Below are positions 52,284 through 59,045 of a stretch of 59,045 bases of DNA, piece after piece (position 1 is the first letter of the stretch; each line of letters opens with the position of its first letter). The stretch is from JBBSHE01 sp038253325 (GTDB lineage Bacteria > Actinomycetota > Actinomycetes > Propionibacteriales > Nocardioidaceae). The position numbers and the translations under genes were made by a program. The notes under the pieces are model-generated. The model searched no databases. It was not told the origin of the DNA and saw only the letters and a list, made by a program, of their open reading frames with translations. Where the stretch lies: the NCBI GenBank assembly GCA_038253325.1, contig JBBSHE010000018.1, positions 1 to 59,045 on the forward strand, read 5' to 3'.

Positions 52284-53549
52284 ATGACCCAGTGCTCATC
52301 TCGGCACGCGCTGCGGATCTCGGCGGGAGCCGTCGTGCTGGCGGTCGCAGCGGGCTGCTCGCTGGGCGGCGCGGGCGTCGGCAGCGGCCGCGCCCACAGT
52401 GCTGGAGGCGTCCGTGCGTCCGACGCCCCCTCGCAGACACCCGGGCAAGCCACGGCCACGCCGAACCAGCTGGACAGCCCATCGCACGGCGATTCCACGG
52501 TCGCTGCCCCGTTCCGTCGTCCGCTGCCCGGGATGCCACCGGTTGTCGGGAACAACGTCTACGCCGCCGCCGGCTCAGACATGGTGCCGGCGAAGATCGC
52601 ACACCAACCCGCGTACCTGTACGTCCCCAACTCTTACGGGGCTCCAATCACGACCGTCATCGATCAACGGACGCACAAGATCGTACGCATTCTGCACACC
52701 GGGTTTCTCTCCCAGCACGCGACGCCCTCGTGGGACCTGAAGACGCTGTACGTCGAGGCGAGCGCATCCAACCAGCTCGTCGCAATCAACCCACGCTCCG
52801 GCCGGGTGGAGCACCGGACCCCGACGGCGCGCCCGTACAACCTCTACTTCACGCCCGACGGAAGGCAGGCGGTCGTGATGTCCGAGCAGAACAACGAGGT
52901 TGTCTTCACCACTCCGCACCGGTTCCGACGGATTGCGGTCGTCAACGACAGCAGCTGCCTGGGACCCAACCACGCGGACTTTTCCGCAAACGGGCGGTTT
53001 CTCGTGGTGACGTGCGAGTTCTCCGACTCCCTGATCAAGATCTCGACGCTCGGCCACCGGGTGATCGGCCGGCTCTTCCTCGGCGGTGGCAGCCAACCGC
53101 AAGACGTGCGGCTCTCTCCCGACGGTCGCACGTTCTATGTGGCCGACATGGGCCGCGACCGGCTCGACCGGGTGAGCTGGCGGACGTTTCGGTTGCGGGG
53201 ATTCACTCGGATGCCGACGATGCCGCACGGCATCTATCCGAGCCGGAACGGAAGATACCTGTACGTCTCCGACCGAGGTGCGGGTGAGGTCAGCGTCGTG
53301 TCCCTTGCGACGAACAAGATCGTCGACACCTGGAAGGTGCCGGGCGGTGGCAGCCCGGACATGGGCGGCATCTCCGCAGACGGTAAGACCTTGTGGTTGT
53401 CCGGTCGAAACGACGGCTACGTCTATGGGTGGAACACCGCAACAGGCAGGTTGGTCGCGCGGATCAACGTGGGTGGGAGCCCGCACGGCATCGCGGTGTG
53501 GCCCCAGTCGGGGCGCTACTCGCTCGGCCACACCGGGAACATGCGCTGA
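52284..53549 (+). CDS. YVTN-type beta-propeller lipoprotein
   Basis: A 421-residue exported protein starting at ATG 52284, six bases after AGGAGG. The signal ends in VVLAVAAGCSLGG (lipobox Cys). After a short polar linker comes a seven-bladed propeller of the YVTN/YncE family: PAYLYVPNSYGAPITTVIDQ, HKIVRILHTGFLSQHATPSW, DVRLSPDGRTFYVADMGRDR, PSRNGRYLYVSDRGAGEVSV, and WNTATGRLVARINVGGSPHG. Such propellers bind proteins or polysaccharides and rarely have catalytic activity. It lies between the phosphoesterase and kelch lipoproteins and overlaps the latter. Confidence 0.85.
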   Translation: MTQCSSRHALRISAGAVVLAVAAGCSLGGAGVGSGRAHSAGGVRASDAPSQTPGQATATPNQLDSPSHGDSTVAAPFRRPLPGMPPVVGNNVYAAAGSDMVPAKIAHQPAYLYVPNSYGAPITTVIDQRTHKIVRILHTGFLSQHATPSWDLKTLYVEASASNQLVAINPRSGRVEHRTPTARPYNLYFTPDGRQAVVMSEQNNEVVFTTPHRFRRIAVVNDSSCLGPNHADFSANGRFLVVTCEFSDSLIKISTLGHRVIGRLFLGGGSQPQDVRLSPDGRTFYVADMGRDRLDRVSWRTFRLRGFTRMPTMPHGIYPSRNGRYLYVSDRGAGEVSVVSLATNKIVDTWKVPGGGSPDMGGISADGKTLWLSGRNDGYVYGWNTATGRLVARINVGGSPHGIAVWPQSGRYSLGHTGNMR

Positions 53550-54610
53550 ACCGCCGTACGAGGTCGGGCCACCCGACCAGACGCCGCCTTTCGACCGTGG
53601 CGGCGACGGCGCTGGTCTTCGCTGCGACCGGGTGCAGCAGCTCTGCGCCTTCGGCGACCCGCGGGTCGCCGACCGGCGATGTCTCGACACGGTCTCGGTC
53701 TTTGCCGGCGACATCCCGGCTCAGCTCGACGCCCCCGACCGGGAGCCGGCGCGACCCGTCGCGGGTGCTGGTGACGACGCAGCCGTGGCGGCTGCCGCGG
53801 CCGCTCGCTCGGGAGGCCGCGGTGGTGACCTCAGCGGGAGTTGTGGTCGGCGGGGGACTGGTCGCCGGTGACCAGACGAGCGCTTCGACATATCGCCTGG
53901 ACCTCCGTCGCGGGCGCGTGATGAAGCTTCCCGACCTGTCGGTGCCAGTGCACGATGTGGCCGGAGTGGCTGTGCAGGGCCGGCCGTACCTGGTCGGCGG
54001 CGGCAGTGCTTTCGAGCAGGACGTCGTCCAGGCGTTCGGCCGTGGTGAATCCTGGCGTGTCGTTGGTCACCTGCCGTCGGCGCGCTCAGACCTTGCGTCG
54101 GCGACCGTCGGAAGGCGGATCGTCGTGATCGGCGGGTACGACGGGCACGGCCCCGCGCTCACCGACGTTCTCGTCAGCGCGAACGCGCGGCGGTTCAGCG
54201 TCTTCGGCAGGCTTCGGGTGCCCGTTCGCTATCCGGCGGTGGCCGTCGCCGACGGGGCGATCTGGGTGCTCGGCGGCGAGCGCAGCGGCGTGATGGTCGA
54301 CGCCGTTCAGCGCATCGACGCCCGCACCGGGCGTGTCCGGATCGTCGGCAAGCTGCCCCATCCGCTCGGTCATGCATCGGCTGCGAAGCTGGGTGACCGC
54401 ATCGTGTTGGCCGGGGGCCGTTCCAGCGAGACGACGCTGACCAGGGAAATGTGGTGGTTCGACCCGTCGAGCCCTCGCTTCCACCGAGCCGGGTCGCTGC
54501 CCACGCCGCTGGCGGACTCCGCGGTCGTGTCAGCCGGTCCCTCCGTGTACCTGATCGGTGGGGAGACACCTCTGCTGAGTGACAAGGTCCTGAAACTCAC
54601 GTTGCGCTGA
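53546..54610 (+). CDS. Kelch-type beta-propeller lipoprotein, possible CTG start
   Basis: A 354-residue exported protein. The best start by signal-peptide logic is CTG 53546, overlapping the previous gene's TGA in CTGA: the peptide then begins NRRTRSGHPTRRRLSTVAAT, ALVFAATGC (lipobox Cys). GTG 53498 would give an overlong leader and GTG 53597 removes the basic n-region. The body has kelch blades with paired Gly: GGGLVAGDQTSASTYRLDLR, LVGGGSAFEQDVVQAFG, VIGGYDGHGPALTDVL, WVLGGERSGVMVDAVQRIDA, VLAGGRSSETTLTREMWWFD and YLIGGETPLLSDKVLKL. Probable surface ligand-binding protein, in operon with two other lipoproteins. Confidence 0.78.
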   Translation: MNRRTRSGHPTRRRLSTVAATALVFAATGCSSSAPSATRGSPTGDVSTRSRSLPATSRLSSTPPTGSRRDPSRVLVTTQPWRLPRPLAREAAVVTSAGVVVGGGLVAGDQTSASTYRLDLRRGRVMKLPDLSVPVHDVAGVAVQGRPYLVGGGSAFEQDVVQAFGRGESWRVVGHLPSARSDLASATVGRRIVVIGGYDGHGPALTDVLVSANARRFSVFGRLRVPVRYPAVAVADGAIWVLGGERSGVMVDAVQRIDARTGRVRIVGKLPHPLGHASAAKLGDRIVLAGGRSSETTLTREMWWFDPSSPRFHRAGSLPTPLADSAVVSAGPSVYLIGGETPLLSDKVLKLTLR

Positions 54611-54679
54611 CGCGTGACCGCCCCTGGCGCGGATCGATGAGACGGCTCGGATCGGAATGCCGCACTGTTCGTGCCGCGG

Positions 54680-54871
54680 TCAGACCAGCACGTCGCGGCG
54701 GCGGAACCACCAGCCGCTCAGCAGGAGTGGCGGCACGGCGTACAGCACGCTGACCCCGACCGCCCGCAGCAGCGGACCGTCGTCGATGCTGGTCCCGAGC
54801 GCGGCTTGCCACGCGGTGAACTGGTCGATGTGGCTGATCGGCACGTACTGCGCTCCTGCTGGCGGCCGCAA
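54680..54871 (-). pseudogene. C-terminal scrap of an ABC-2-type permease
   Basis: Minus-strand codons read VPISHIDQFTAWQAALGTSI, then LLRAVGVSVLYAVPPLLLSG and WWFRRRDVLV before the stop at 54680. A hydrophobic helix followed by FRRRDVLV is the common end of actinobacterial ABC transporter permease subunits. The preceding membrane segments are absent in all frames up to 54939. Only about 60 residues remain, so it is a remnant. Nothing else is supported in 54611-54939. Confidence 0.6.
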
Positions 54872-54939
54872 CCGCTCCGTGACGGGGTGGTGATATACCT
54901 CCGGGGACGGCCGACCGGCCGACTGAGAGGGAGGACCAC

Positions 54940-57399
54940 GTGGCGACCCTACGGAGCCTCACGCGCCAAGAGGCGCAAGAACGCGCGTCGATCATCGACG
55001 TCGGCAGCTACGACATCACCGTCGACATGACCGGGCTGGACACCGGCAACGACCTTCATGCCGTCTCGACGATCAGGTTCGGCTGCCGGCAACCGGGCGT
55101 GTCGACGTTCGTCGACTGCGCGGCCGACGTCGTCTCCGTGTTGCTCAACGGCGAGCCCGTCCCGACCGGTGCGATCGGTGACGCGCGGATCGTCCTCGCC
55201 GACTTGGCGAAGGACAACGTGCTCGTCGTCGAGTCCGTGCAGAGCTCAACCGACCAGGGCACCGGCGTGCACCGCTCGGTCGATCCAGCCGACGGCCGGG
55301 TCTACGTCTGGACCTCGTTCGAGCCCGACGACGCCCGTCGCGCCTGGGCCTGTTTCGACCAGCCCGACCTCAAGGCGACCCACGCGTTCACGGTCACGGC
55401 ACCGGAGAGCTGGACGGTGGTCAGCAACAGCGACGAGCCGACGGTCGAGCCGGTCGACCATGGTTGCCGCTGGACGTTCCCGGCGACTCCTCCGCTGTCG
55501 ACGTACGTCCCGGTCGTCAACGCCGGACCGTTCTACGAGTTGCGGTCGCAGCGCGGTGGCTACGACCTCGGCCTGTACGCGAGGCAGTCGCTCTCGACGT
55601 TCCTCGATCGAGACGCCGAACAGCTGTTCGACCTGACGGCTCGTGGGCTGGAGTTCTTCGGCCAACAGTTCGACCTGCCGTTTCCGCAACGGACGTTCGA
55701 CCAGGTGTTCGTACCCGAGATGGGCGGGGCGATGGAGAACTACGGATGCGTCACCTGGTCCGATGCGCTGATCTACCGCAGCACGCCGTCGCCGGCCGAA
55801 CGGGAGCTCCTCGCCATCGTGTTGTTGCACGAGATGGCGCACATGTGGTTCGGCGACATCGTGACGATGACCTGGTGGGACGACCTCTGGCTCAACGAGG
55901 CGTTCGCCAACTGGGCGTGTTACTGGGCGGCCACCGCGGCCACCGAGTTCACCGATGCCTGGGCCGGCTTCCTTGCGAGCAGTAAGCAGGCGGCGTACCC
56001 GATCGACCGCGGACCGACGTCACACCCGATCCGGCAGTCGGCCAGTGATGTCGCGGAGGCGACGGCGGGGTTCGACACCGTCACCTATGCCAAGGGTGCG
56101 AGCGTGCTGAAGCAGCTCGTCGCGTACGTCGGCGAGGACGCGTTCGTGACCGGACTGCGTGCGTACTTCAAGGCGCACGCCTGGGGTAACGCGACGCTGG
56201 ACGACTTGATGGGTGAGCTCGGACGGGCCAGCGGTCGAGACCTGACCACCTGGACGAAGGGCTGGCTGGACACTGCCGGAACGGACACGCTGCGGCTCGA
56301 GCTGACGGACGGCTCTGGTTACGTCCTCGAGGCGTCCGGCCCTGACGGCGAGCCGCCGCGGCCGCATCGGCTCGATCTCGGCGTCTACGTACATGAGAAT
56401 GGGACGCTCGTGCGCCGTGAGGTCCTGCCGATCGAGGTCGACGGAGCGAGCACTGCCGTACCGGAGATCGAGAAGCCATTCGACCTGGTCCTGCTGAACG
56501 ACGACGACCTGACGTTTGCGGCAGTGCACCTGGACGACGCATCGGTACGACAGCTCCTCGACTCCGCCGCCGACCTTCCGAGTGCAACAGCGCGTGCCGT
56601 CGCCGTCGTCACGATCTGGGACATGCTCATGGACGGCGAGCTGCCCGCGGCCGACGTCGTACGGTGCGCGAACGCCGTGCTCGCCAGGGAGACCACGGAG
56701 TCGCTGATCGAGCCGTTCCTGGACCTCGTGGTGGAGGCGTCCGAGCGGTGGGCGCCCGAGAACGAACGCGACGATCTGCTCGGCTCCGTCGCGCAGACCT
56801 GTTTGGCGATCGCCGCTGATGGTGGATCGAGGCGGATGGTTGCGTTGCGCGCCCTCGCTCGTACCGCGGTGACCGAGGAACAGCTCACGGCGCTGCGTGA
56901 GCTGACCGCCGATGACGTCGACCTCAGCTGGCGCGCGTTGACCCGGTTCGCTGCGCTCGGGCGTCTCGACCGCGCCGAGATCGATGCGATACGCGACAGA
57001 GACCCAGATCCCGACTCGTGGGTCCGTGCGCTGGCCGTCGAGTCGGCACAACCGACGACGTCGGCCAAGGAGGCGGCGTGGCAGGCCGTGATCGACCAGC
57101 GCAAGGTTCCGATCGGAAGTCTCGCCGAGCTGTCCTCGGCCTTCTGGCAGCCGTCGCAAGCCGATCTGCTCGCCCCGTACGCCGATCGCTATCTGGCGGC
57201 GTTGCCGGGTCTCGGCAGCGCCGGGATGATCGTGGCGATGAGCACCGCGTTCGCGATGTTTCCGCTCGACGGAGTCGGAGCCGACTTCATCGACGAGGTG
57301 GTTTCGATCGCAGCGTCTCCGGATGTCAGTCCCGTCGTGGAAAGGCGTGTGCTCGAGCGTGCCGATCAGCTGAGCCGGATGCTCCGCGCCCGAGCCTGA
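54940..57399 (+). CDS. pepN: Aminopeptidase N (M1 family), second paralogue
   Basis: An 819-residue M1 metallopeptidase starting at GTG 54940, after GGGAGG. All site motifs are standard: GAMEN in MGGAMENYGCVTWSDALIYR, HEMAH in VLLHEMAHMWFGDIVTMTWW, and the distal Glu in DLWLNEAFANW, with the catalytic Tyr in FDTVTYAKGASVLKQL. The C-terminal ERAP1-like domain is complete (AFWQPSQADLLAPYADRYLA). It cleaves N-terminal residues from peptides in the cytoplasm. It shares the same layout as the 29600 paralogue, but differs in the exopeptidase motif. A strong hairpin follows. Confidence 0.94.
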   Translation: MATLRSLTRQEAQERASIIDVGSYDITVDMTGLDTGNDLHAVSTIRFGCRQPGVSTFVDCAADVVSVLLNGEPVPTGAIGDARIVLADLAKDNVLVVESVQSSTDQGTGVHRSVDPADGRVYVWTSFEPDDARRAWACFDQPDLKATHAFTVTAPESWTVVSNSDEPTVEPVDHGCRWTFPATPPLSTYVPVVNAGPFYELRSQRGGYDLGLYARQSLSTFLDRDAEQLFDLTARGLEFFGQQFDLPFPQRTFDQVFVPEMGGAMENYGCVTWSDALIYRSTPSPAERELLAIVLLHEMAHMWFGDIVTMTWWDDLWLNEAFANWACYWAATAATEFTDAWAGFLASSKQAAYPIDRGPTSHPIRQSASDVAEATAGFDTVTYAKGASVLKQLVAYVGEDAFVTGLRAYFKAHAWGNATLDDLMGELGRASGRDLTTWTKGWLDTAGTDTLRLELTDGSGYVLEASGPDGEPPRPHRLDLGVYVHENGTLVRREVLPIEVDGASTAVPEIEKPFDLVLLNDDDLTFAAVHLDDASVRQLLDSAADLPSATARAVAVVTIWDMLMDGELPAADVVRCANAVLARETTESLIEPFLDLVVEASERWAPENERDDLLGSVAQTCLAIAADGGSRRMVALRALARTAVTEEQLTALRELTADDVDLSWRALTRFAALGRLDRAEIDAIRDRDPDPDSWVRALAVESAQPTTSAKEAAWQAVIDQRKVPIGSLAELSSAFWQPSQADLLAPYADRYLAALPGLGSAGMIVAMSTAFAMFPLDGVGADFIDEVVSIAASPDVSPVVERRVLERADQLSRMLRARA

Positions 57400-57436
57400 G
57401 CCACGGTCTTAGCCGCGATCTGGTTCCCCCGCCTAC

Positions 57437-57477
57437 GGCTGGGACTTCGCGAGGTAGTAGTTCGCGAAGTCCCAGCC
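57437..57477. terminator. 16-bp perfect hairpin after pepN
   Basis: GGCTGGGACTTCGCGA (57437-57452) and TCGCGAAGTCCCAGCC (57462-57477) pair perfectly with a 9-base loop. It lies between pepN and a convergent gene, where a bidirectional terminator is expected. There is no U-run, as is common in high-GC actinobacteria. Confidence 0.65.
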
Positions 57478-57504
57478 ATAGCGGAGTTGCCATGGCGAGA
57501 GCCT

Positions 57505-58398
57505 TCAGTTGGGGATCAGGACGGCGCTCGCTTCACGAATCGGGAATCGCGCGGGTGTGCCCTGTGTCGTGATCGTGTCGCTGATCGACTGCCAGTCACC
57601 GTTCGCGACCTTGAACCGGCACCGCCACTCGATCACGACACCGACCTCCCGCTGGGCACCGCCGTTGGTGCGGTGGGCGTACGTATGGGTGACGTCCTTG
57701 GCTGGGTACGGTCTGCCCGGAGTCGTCGTGGTCGTCATCGCTCCGTCACCCCAGTGCCAGGTGTACGTGACCGGCGCGACCTCGGCGGTGACCGGCTGTC
57801 CGAGCAGTCGGAACGACCTGGTGAACGACGCCGCCTTGACATAGAACGTGGTCTCAAGGTTCACGAGTGTGTAGCGCGGTCCGTCGACGGCCGGCTGGGG
57901 GAGTCCGACTCGATGCAGTGCCGTCAGCACGTCGACGCTCGTCACCTGTCGAAACGGCGTCGTGCTTCCTGGGTTGTTCGGATAACAACCCGTCTCGACG
58001 ACGGTCCAGGAGCCCGTCGGCTTCGGCTGGGCGCGACTGACCACCTGCGTGAGGAGCGCATAACGCGACATTCGTGGTGGACATGTGTTGGCGTCCGCCC
58101 TGCAGTTCTCGTCGGCGTTGCCTCCGAGTGACAGAAAGTCGCCGCATGCCTGCCGCCAAACGAAGACGTTCCATCTGGACGGATTCGCGGTCGGACTAAC
58201 TGCGCGCTGAACCAGCTCGCTCGGGCACCGAGTTGAGCCATGCAGCGCAAAGTCGTCGGTGGATGTGGTTGATCCGGACGTCCCGTTCCAGCATCGCTCC
58301 GGTTCTGTCGGCAGAGCGGTTGCTCTCATGCAGACCGACATAACGAAGAGAAAAGGGCAAATACTGGCTATGGTCCTCCGAGCTGATAGACGAGCCAT
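57505..58398 (-). CDS. Secreted protein with PKD-like domain
   Basis: A 297-residue exported protein starting at ATG 58398, five bases after AAGGAG; this ribosome-binding site decides the start. The N-terminus ARLSARRTIASICPFLFVMS is a signal sequence with cleavage near RATA-LP. Several Cys pairs follow (GSTRCPSELV, QACGDFLSLGG, CRADANTCPPRM). Near the end VTYTWHWGDGAMTTTTTPGR and YPAKDVTHTYAHRT are the W-G-D-G and H-x-Y of a PKD domain. Function unknown; perhaps a surface adhesion or binding protein. It overlaps the end of the upstream lipoprotein gene by 31 bases. Confidence 0.75.
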   Translation of the reverse strand: MARLSARRTIASICPFLFVMSVCMRATALPTEPERCWNGTSGSTTSTDDFALHGSTRCPSELVQRAVSPTANPSRWNVFVWRQACGDFLSLGGNADENCRADANTCPPRMSRYALLTQVVSRAQPKPTGSWTVVETGCYPNNPGSTTPFRQVTSVDVLTALHRVGLPQPAVDGPRYTLVNLETTFYVKAASFTRSFRLLGQPVTAEVAPVTYTWHWGDGAMTTTTTPGRPYPAKDVTHTYAHRTNGGAQREVGVVIEWRCRFKVANGDWQSISDTITTQGTPARFPIREASAVLIPN

Positions 58399-58973
58399 TG
58401 GCGCTCCTTCCAAATCACATATGCCACAAAATGTCGCCTTGCAGCCTTCTTGAATTTTGGGGCTACGTCAGCGGACCGCTTCCACCGCTGGTCGGGAAAG
58501 TAAATAGCAAGGTCTACTCGGTAACGTGACTTTCCAGCCTTTGCTTCGTTTGAGCCGAGAACACTCAAAGCTTTGCTTCGTAGCCAGCCACCCGCGCCGT
58601 AGGTGTCGTCGATCGTTCCAGCAAAGCTCGTACATCCCGAACAAGCGCGAAGCCCAAGTCGATGAAGCGTCTCGGTGTCGCCGGTCACTTGAGCATAGGA
58701 GGCAACGGCAATGTAATAGCGGGCAAAGGCGCGCGCGCCGTTGCGGGTGTTGGCCTTCGCCGCGTCTGGATACGAGGGCTCGACCGCACCGGTGGGCTTG
58801 GTGGTCGTGGGCGACGTCGTGGTCGGAGGATCGCTACTGGTGATCGGAGTGGTCGACTCCGTCGTACCCGACGAGCCTTTCGGGCCGGGGTCGGTGGATC
58901 CGCCGCAGCTCACGAGGACGGGCGCGAGGATAGCGACGGCGGCCACGGTCGCGGCGGTGATCCGTGCCGGCAT
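58368..58973 (-). CDS. DUF6318-type lipoprotein
   Basis: A 201-residue lipoprotein starting at ATG 58973, five bases after GGGAG. The signal PARITAATVAAVAILAPVLV ends at SCGGS (lipobox Cys). A Thr/Ser/Pro linker follows (about 25-60), then the domain AVEPSYPDAAKANTRNGARA, FARYYIAVASYAQVTGDTET and LRACSGCTSFAGTIDDTYGA, which I recognise as the DUF6318 layout (two Cys, F-x-R-Y). The C-terminal part is basic. Base composition is visibly lower in GC than the rest of the window. It overlaps the downstream PKD-like gene by 31 bases, so the two are co-expressed. Function unknown. Confidence 0.78.
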   Translation of the reverse strand: MPARITAATVAAVAILAPVLVSCGGSTDPGPKGSSGTTESTTPITSSDPPTTTSPTTTKPTGAVEPSYPDAAKANTRNGARAFARYYIAVASYAQVTGDTETLHRLGLRACSGCTSFAGTIDDTYGAGGWLRSKALSVLGSNEAKAGKSRYRVDLAIYFPDQRWKRSADVAPKFKKAARRHFVAYVIWKERQWLVYQLGGP

Positions 58974-59045
58974 ACGCGCTCCCGAAGGCTTTGAACGTTG
59001 TCCGGAACTTAGCGAAGTACGCGTCCGTACGAAACCCCCAAAGCA

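Overview
The window is about 59 kb of high-GC DNA with actinobacterial character: frequent GTG and TTG starts, 4-base ATGA/GTGA gene overlaps, many FitA/VapBC-type modules, a DUF222-HNH gene with repeat arrays beside it, a DUF664 (DinB-type) protein, and lipoproteins with Thr-rich stalks. The combination of an AddAB-like helicase-nuclease, a DUF6318-type lipoprotein and two PepN paralogues fits Propionibacteriales, perhaps Nocardioidaceae. That placement is inference from gene content; there is no rRNA to test it. I saw no rRNA, tRNA, CRISPR array, transposase or prophage.

Region by region. 1-3.6 kb is a toxin-antitoxin island: one MazEF-like and three VapBC-type pairs, two of them head to head over one short control region, with one unrecognised gene between. 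3.7-11.1 kb holds an endonuclease/exonuclease/phosphatase-fold hydrolase and the two-gene AddAB-like helicase-nuclease. 11.2-19.5 kb is a run of small housekeeping or accessory genes: DUF664, VOC, cupin, TetR, TfoX-N, NTF2-like, methyltransferase, YdeI-like, homocysteine methyltransferase and gluconokinase. 19.5-25.5 kb is more plastic: a DUF222-HNH gene between two different tandem-repeat arrays, a pRiA4b ORF-3-like gene, a mazF scrap, an HNH nuclease that may read DNA phosphorothioation, and a broken PIG-L deacetylase. 25.6-32.1 kb carries a nitronate monooxygenase, a nitrilase, an MFS transporter with a small partner gene, and the first aminopeptidase N. 32.1-33.4 kb is a scar of four gene remnants (vapB, vapC, anmK, deoR).

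33.4-50.5 kb is mostly catabolic. A ureohydrolase-NCS1 permease-amidase operon on the plus strand converges on a minus-strand operon of malate synthase, glycolate oxidase (glcD, glcE, glcF) and an LctP-type permease. The second operon as a whole imports glycolate or lactate, oxidises glycolate to glyoxylate and condenses it with acetyl-CoA to malate. A 3-hydroxybutyrate dehydrogenase-like SDR lies divergently from it, and a large acyl-CoA dehydrogenase follows. Another VapBC pair and an orphan antitoxin lie beside these.

50.6-59.0 kb is cell-surface oriented. A remnant of a SigJ-type sigma factor is followed by three consecutive predicted lipoproteins (metallophosphoesterase, YVTN-type propeller, kelch-type propeller), the last possibly starting at a CTG coupled to the previous stop codon. 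Then come an ABC permease scrap, the second pepN, a strong hairpin, and two overlapping exported-protein genes in visibly lower-GC DNA at the right edge. The less usual features are the surface trio, the YCII-methyltransferase fusion, the anmK/deoR junction, the repeat-bracketed HNH gene and the large number of toxin-antitoxin genes, intact and decayed.
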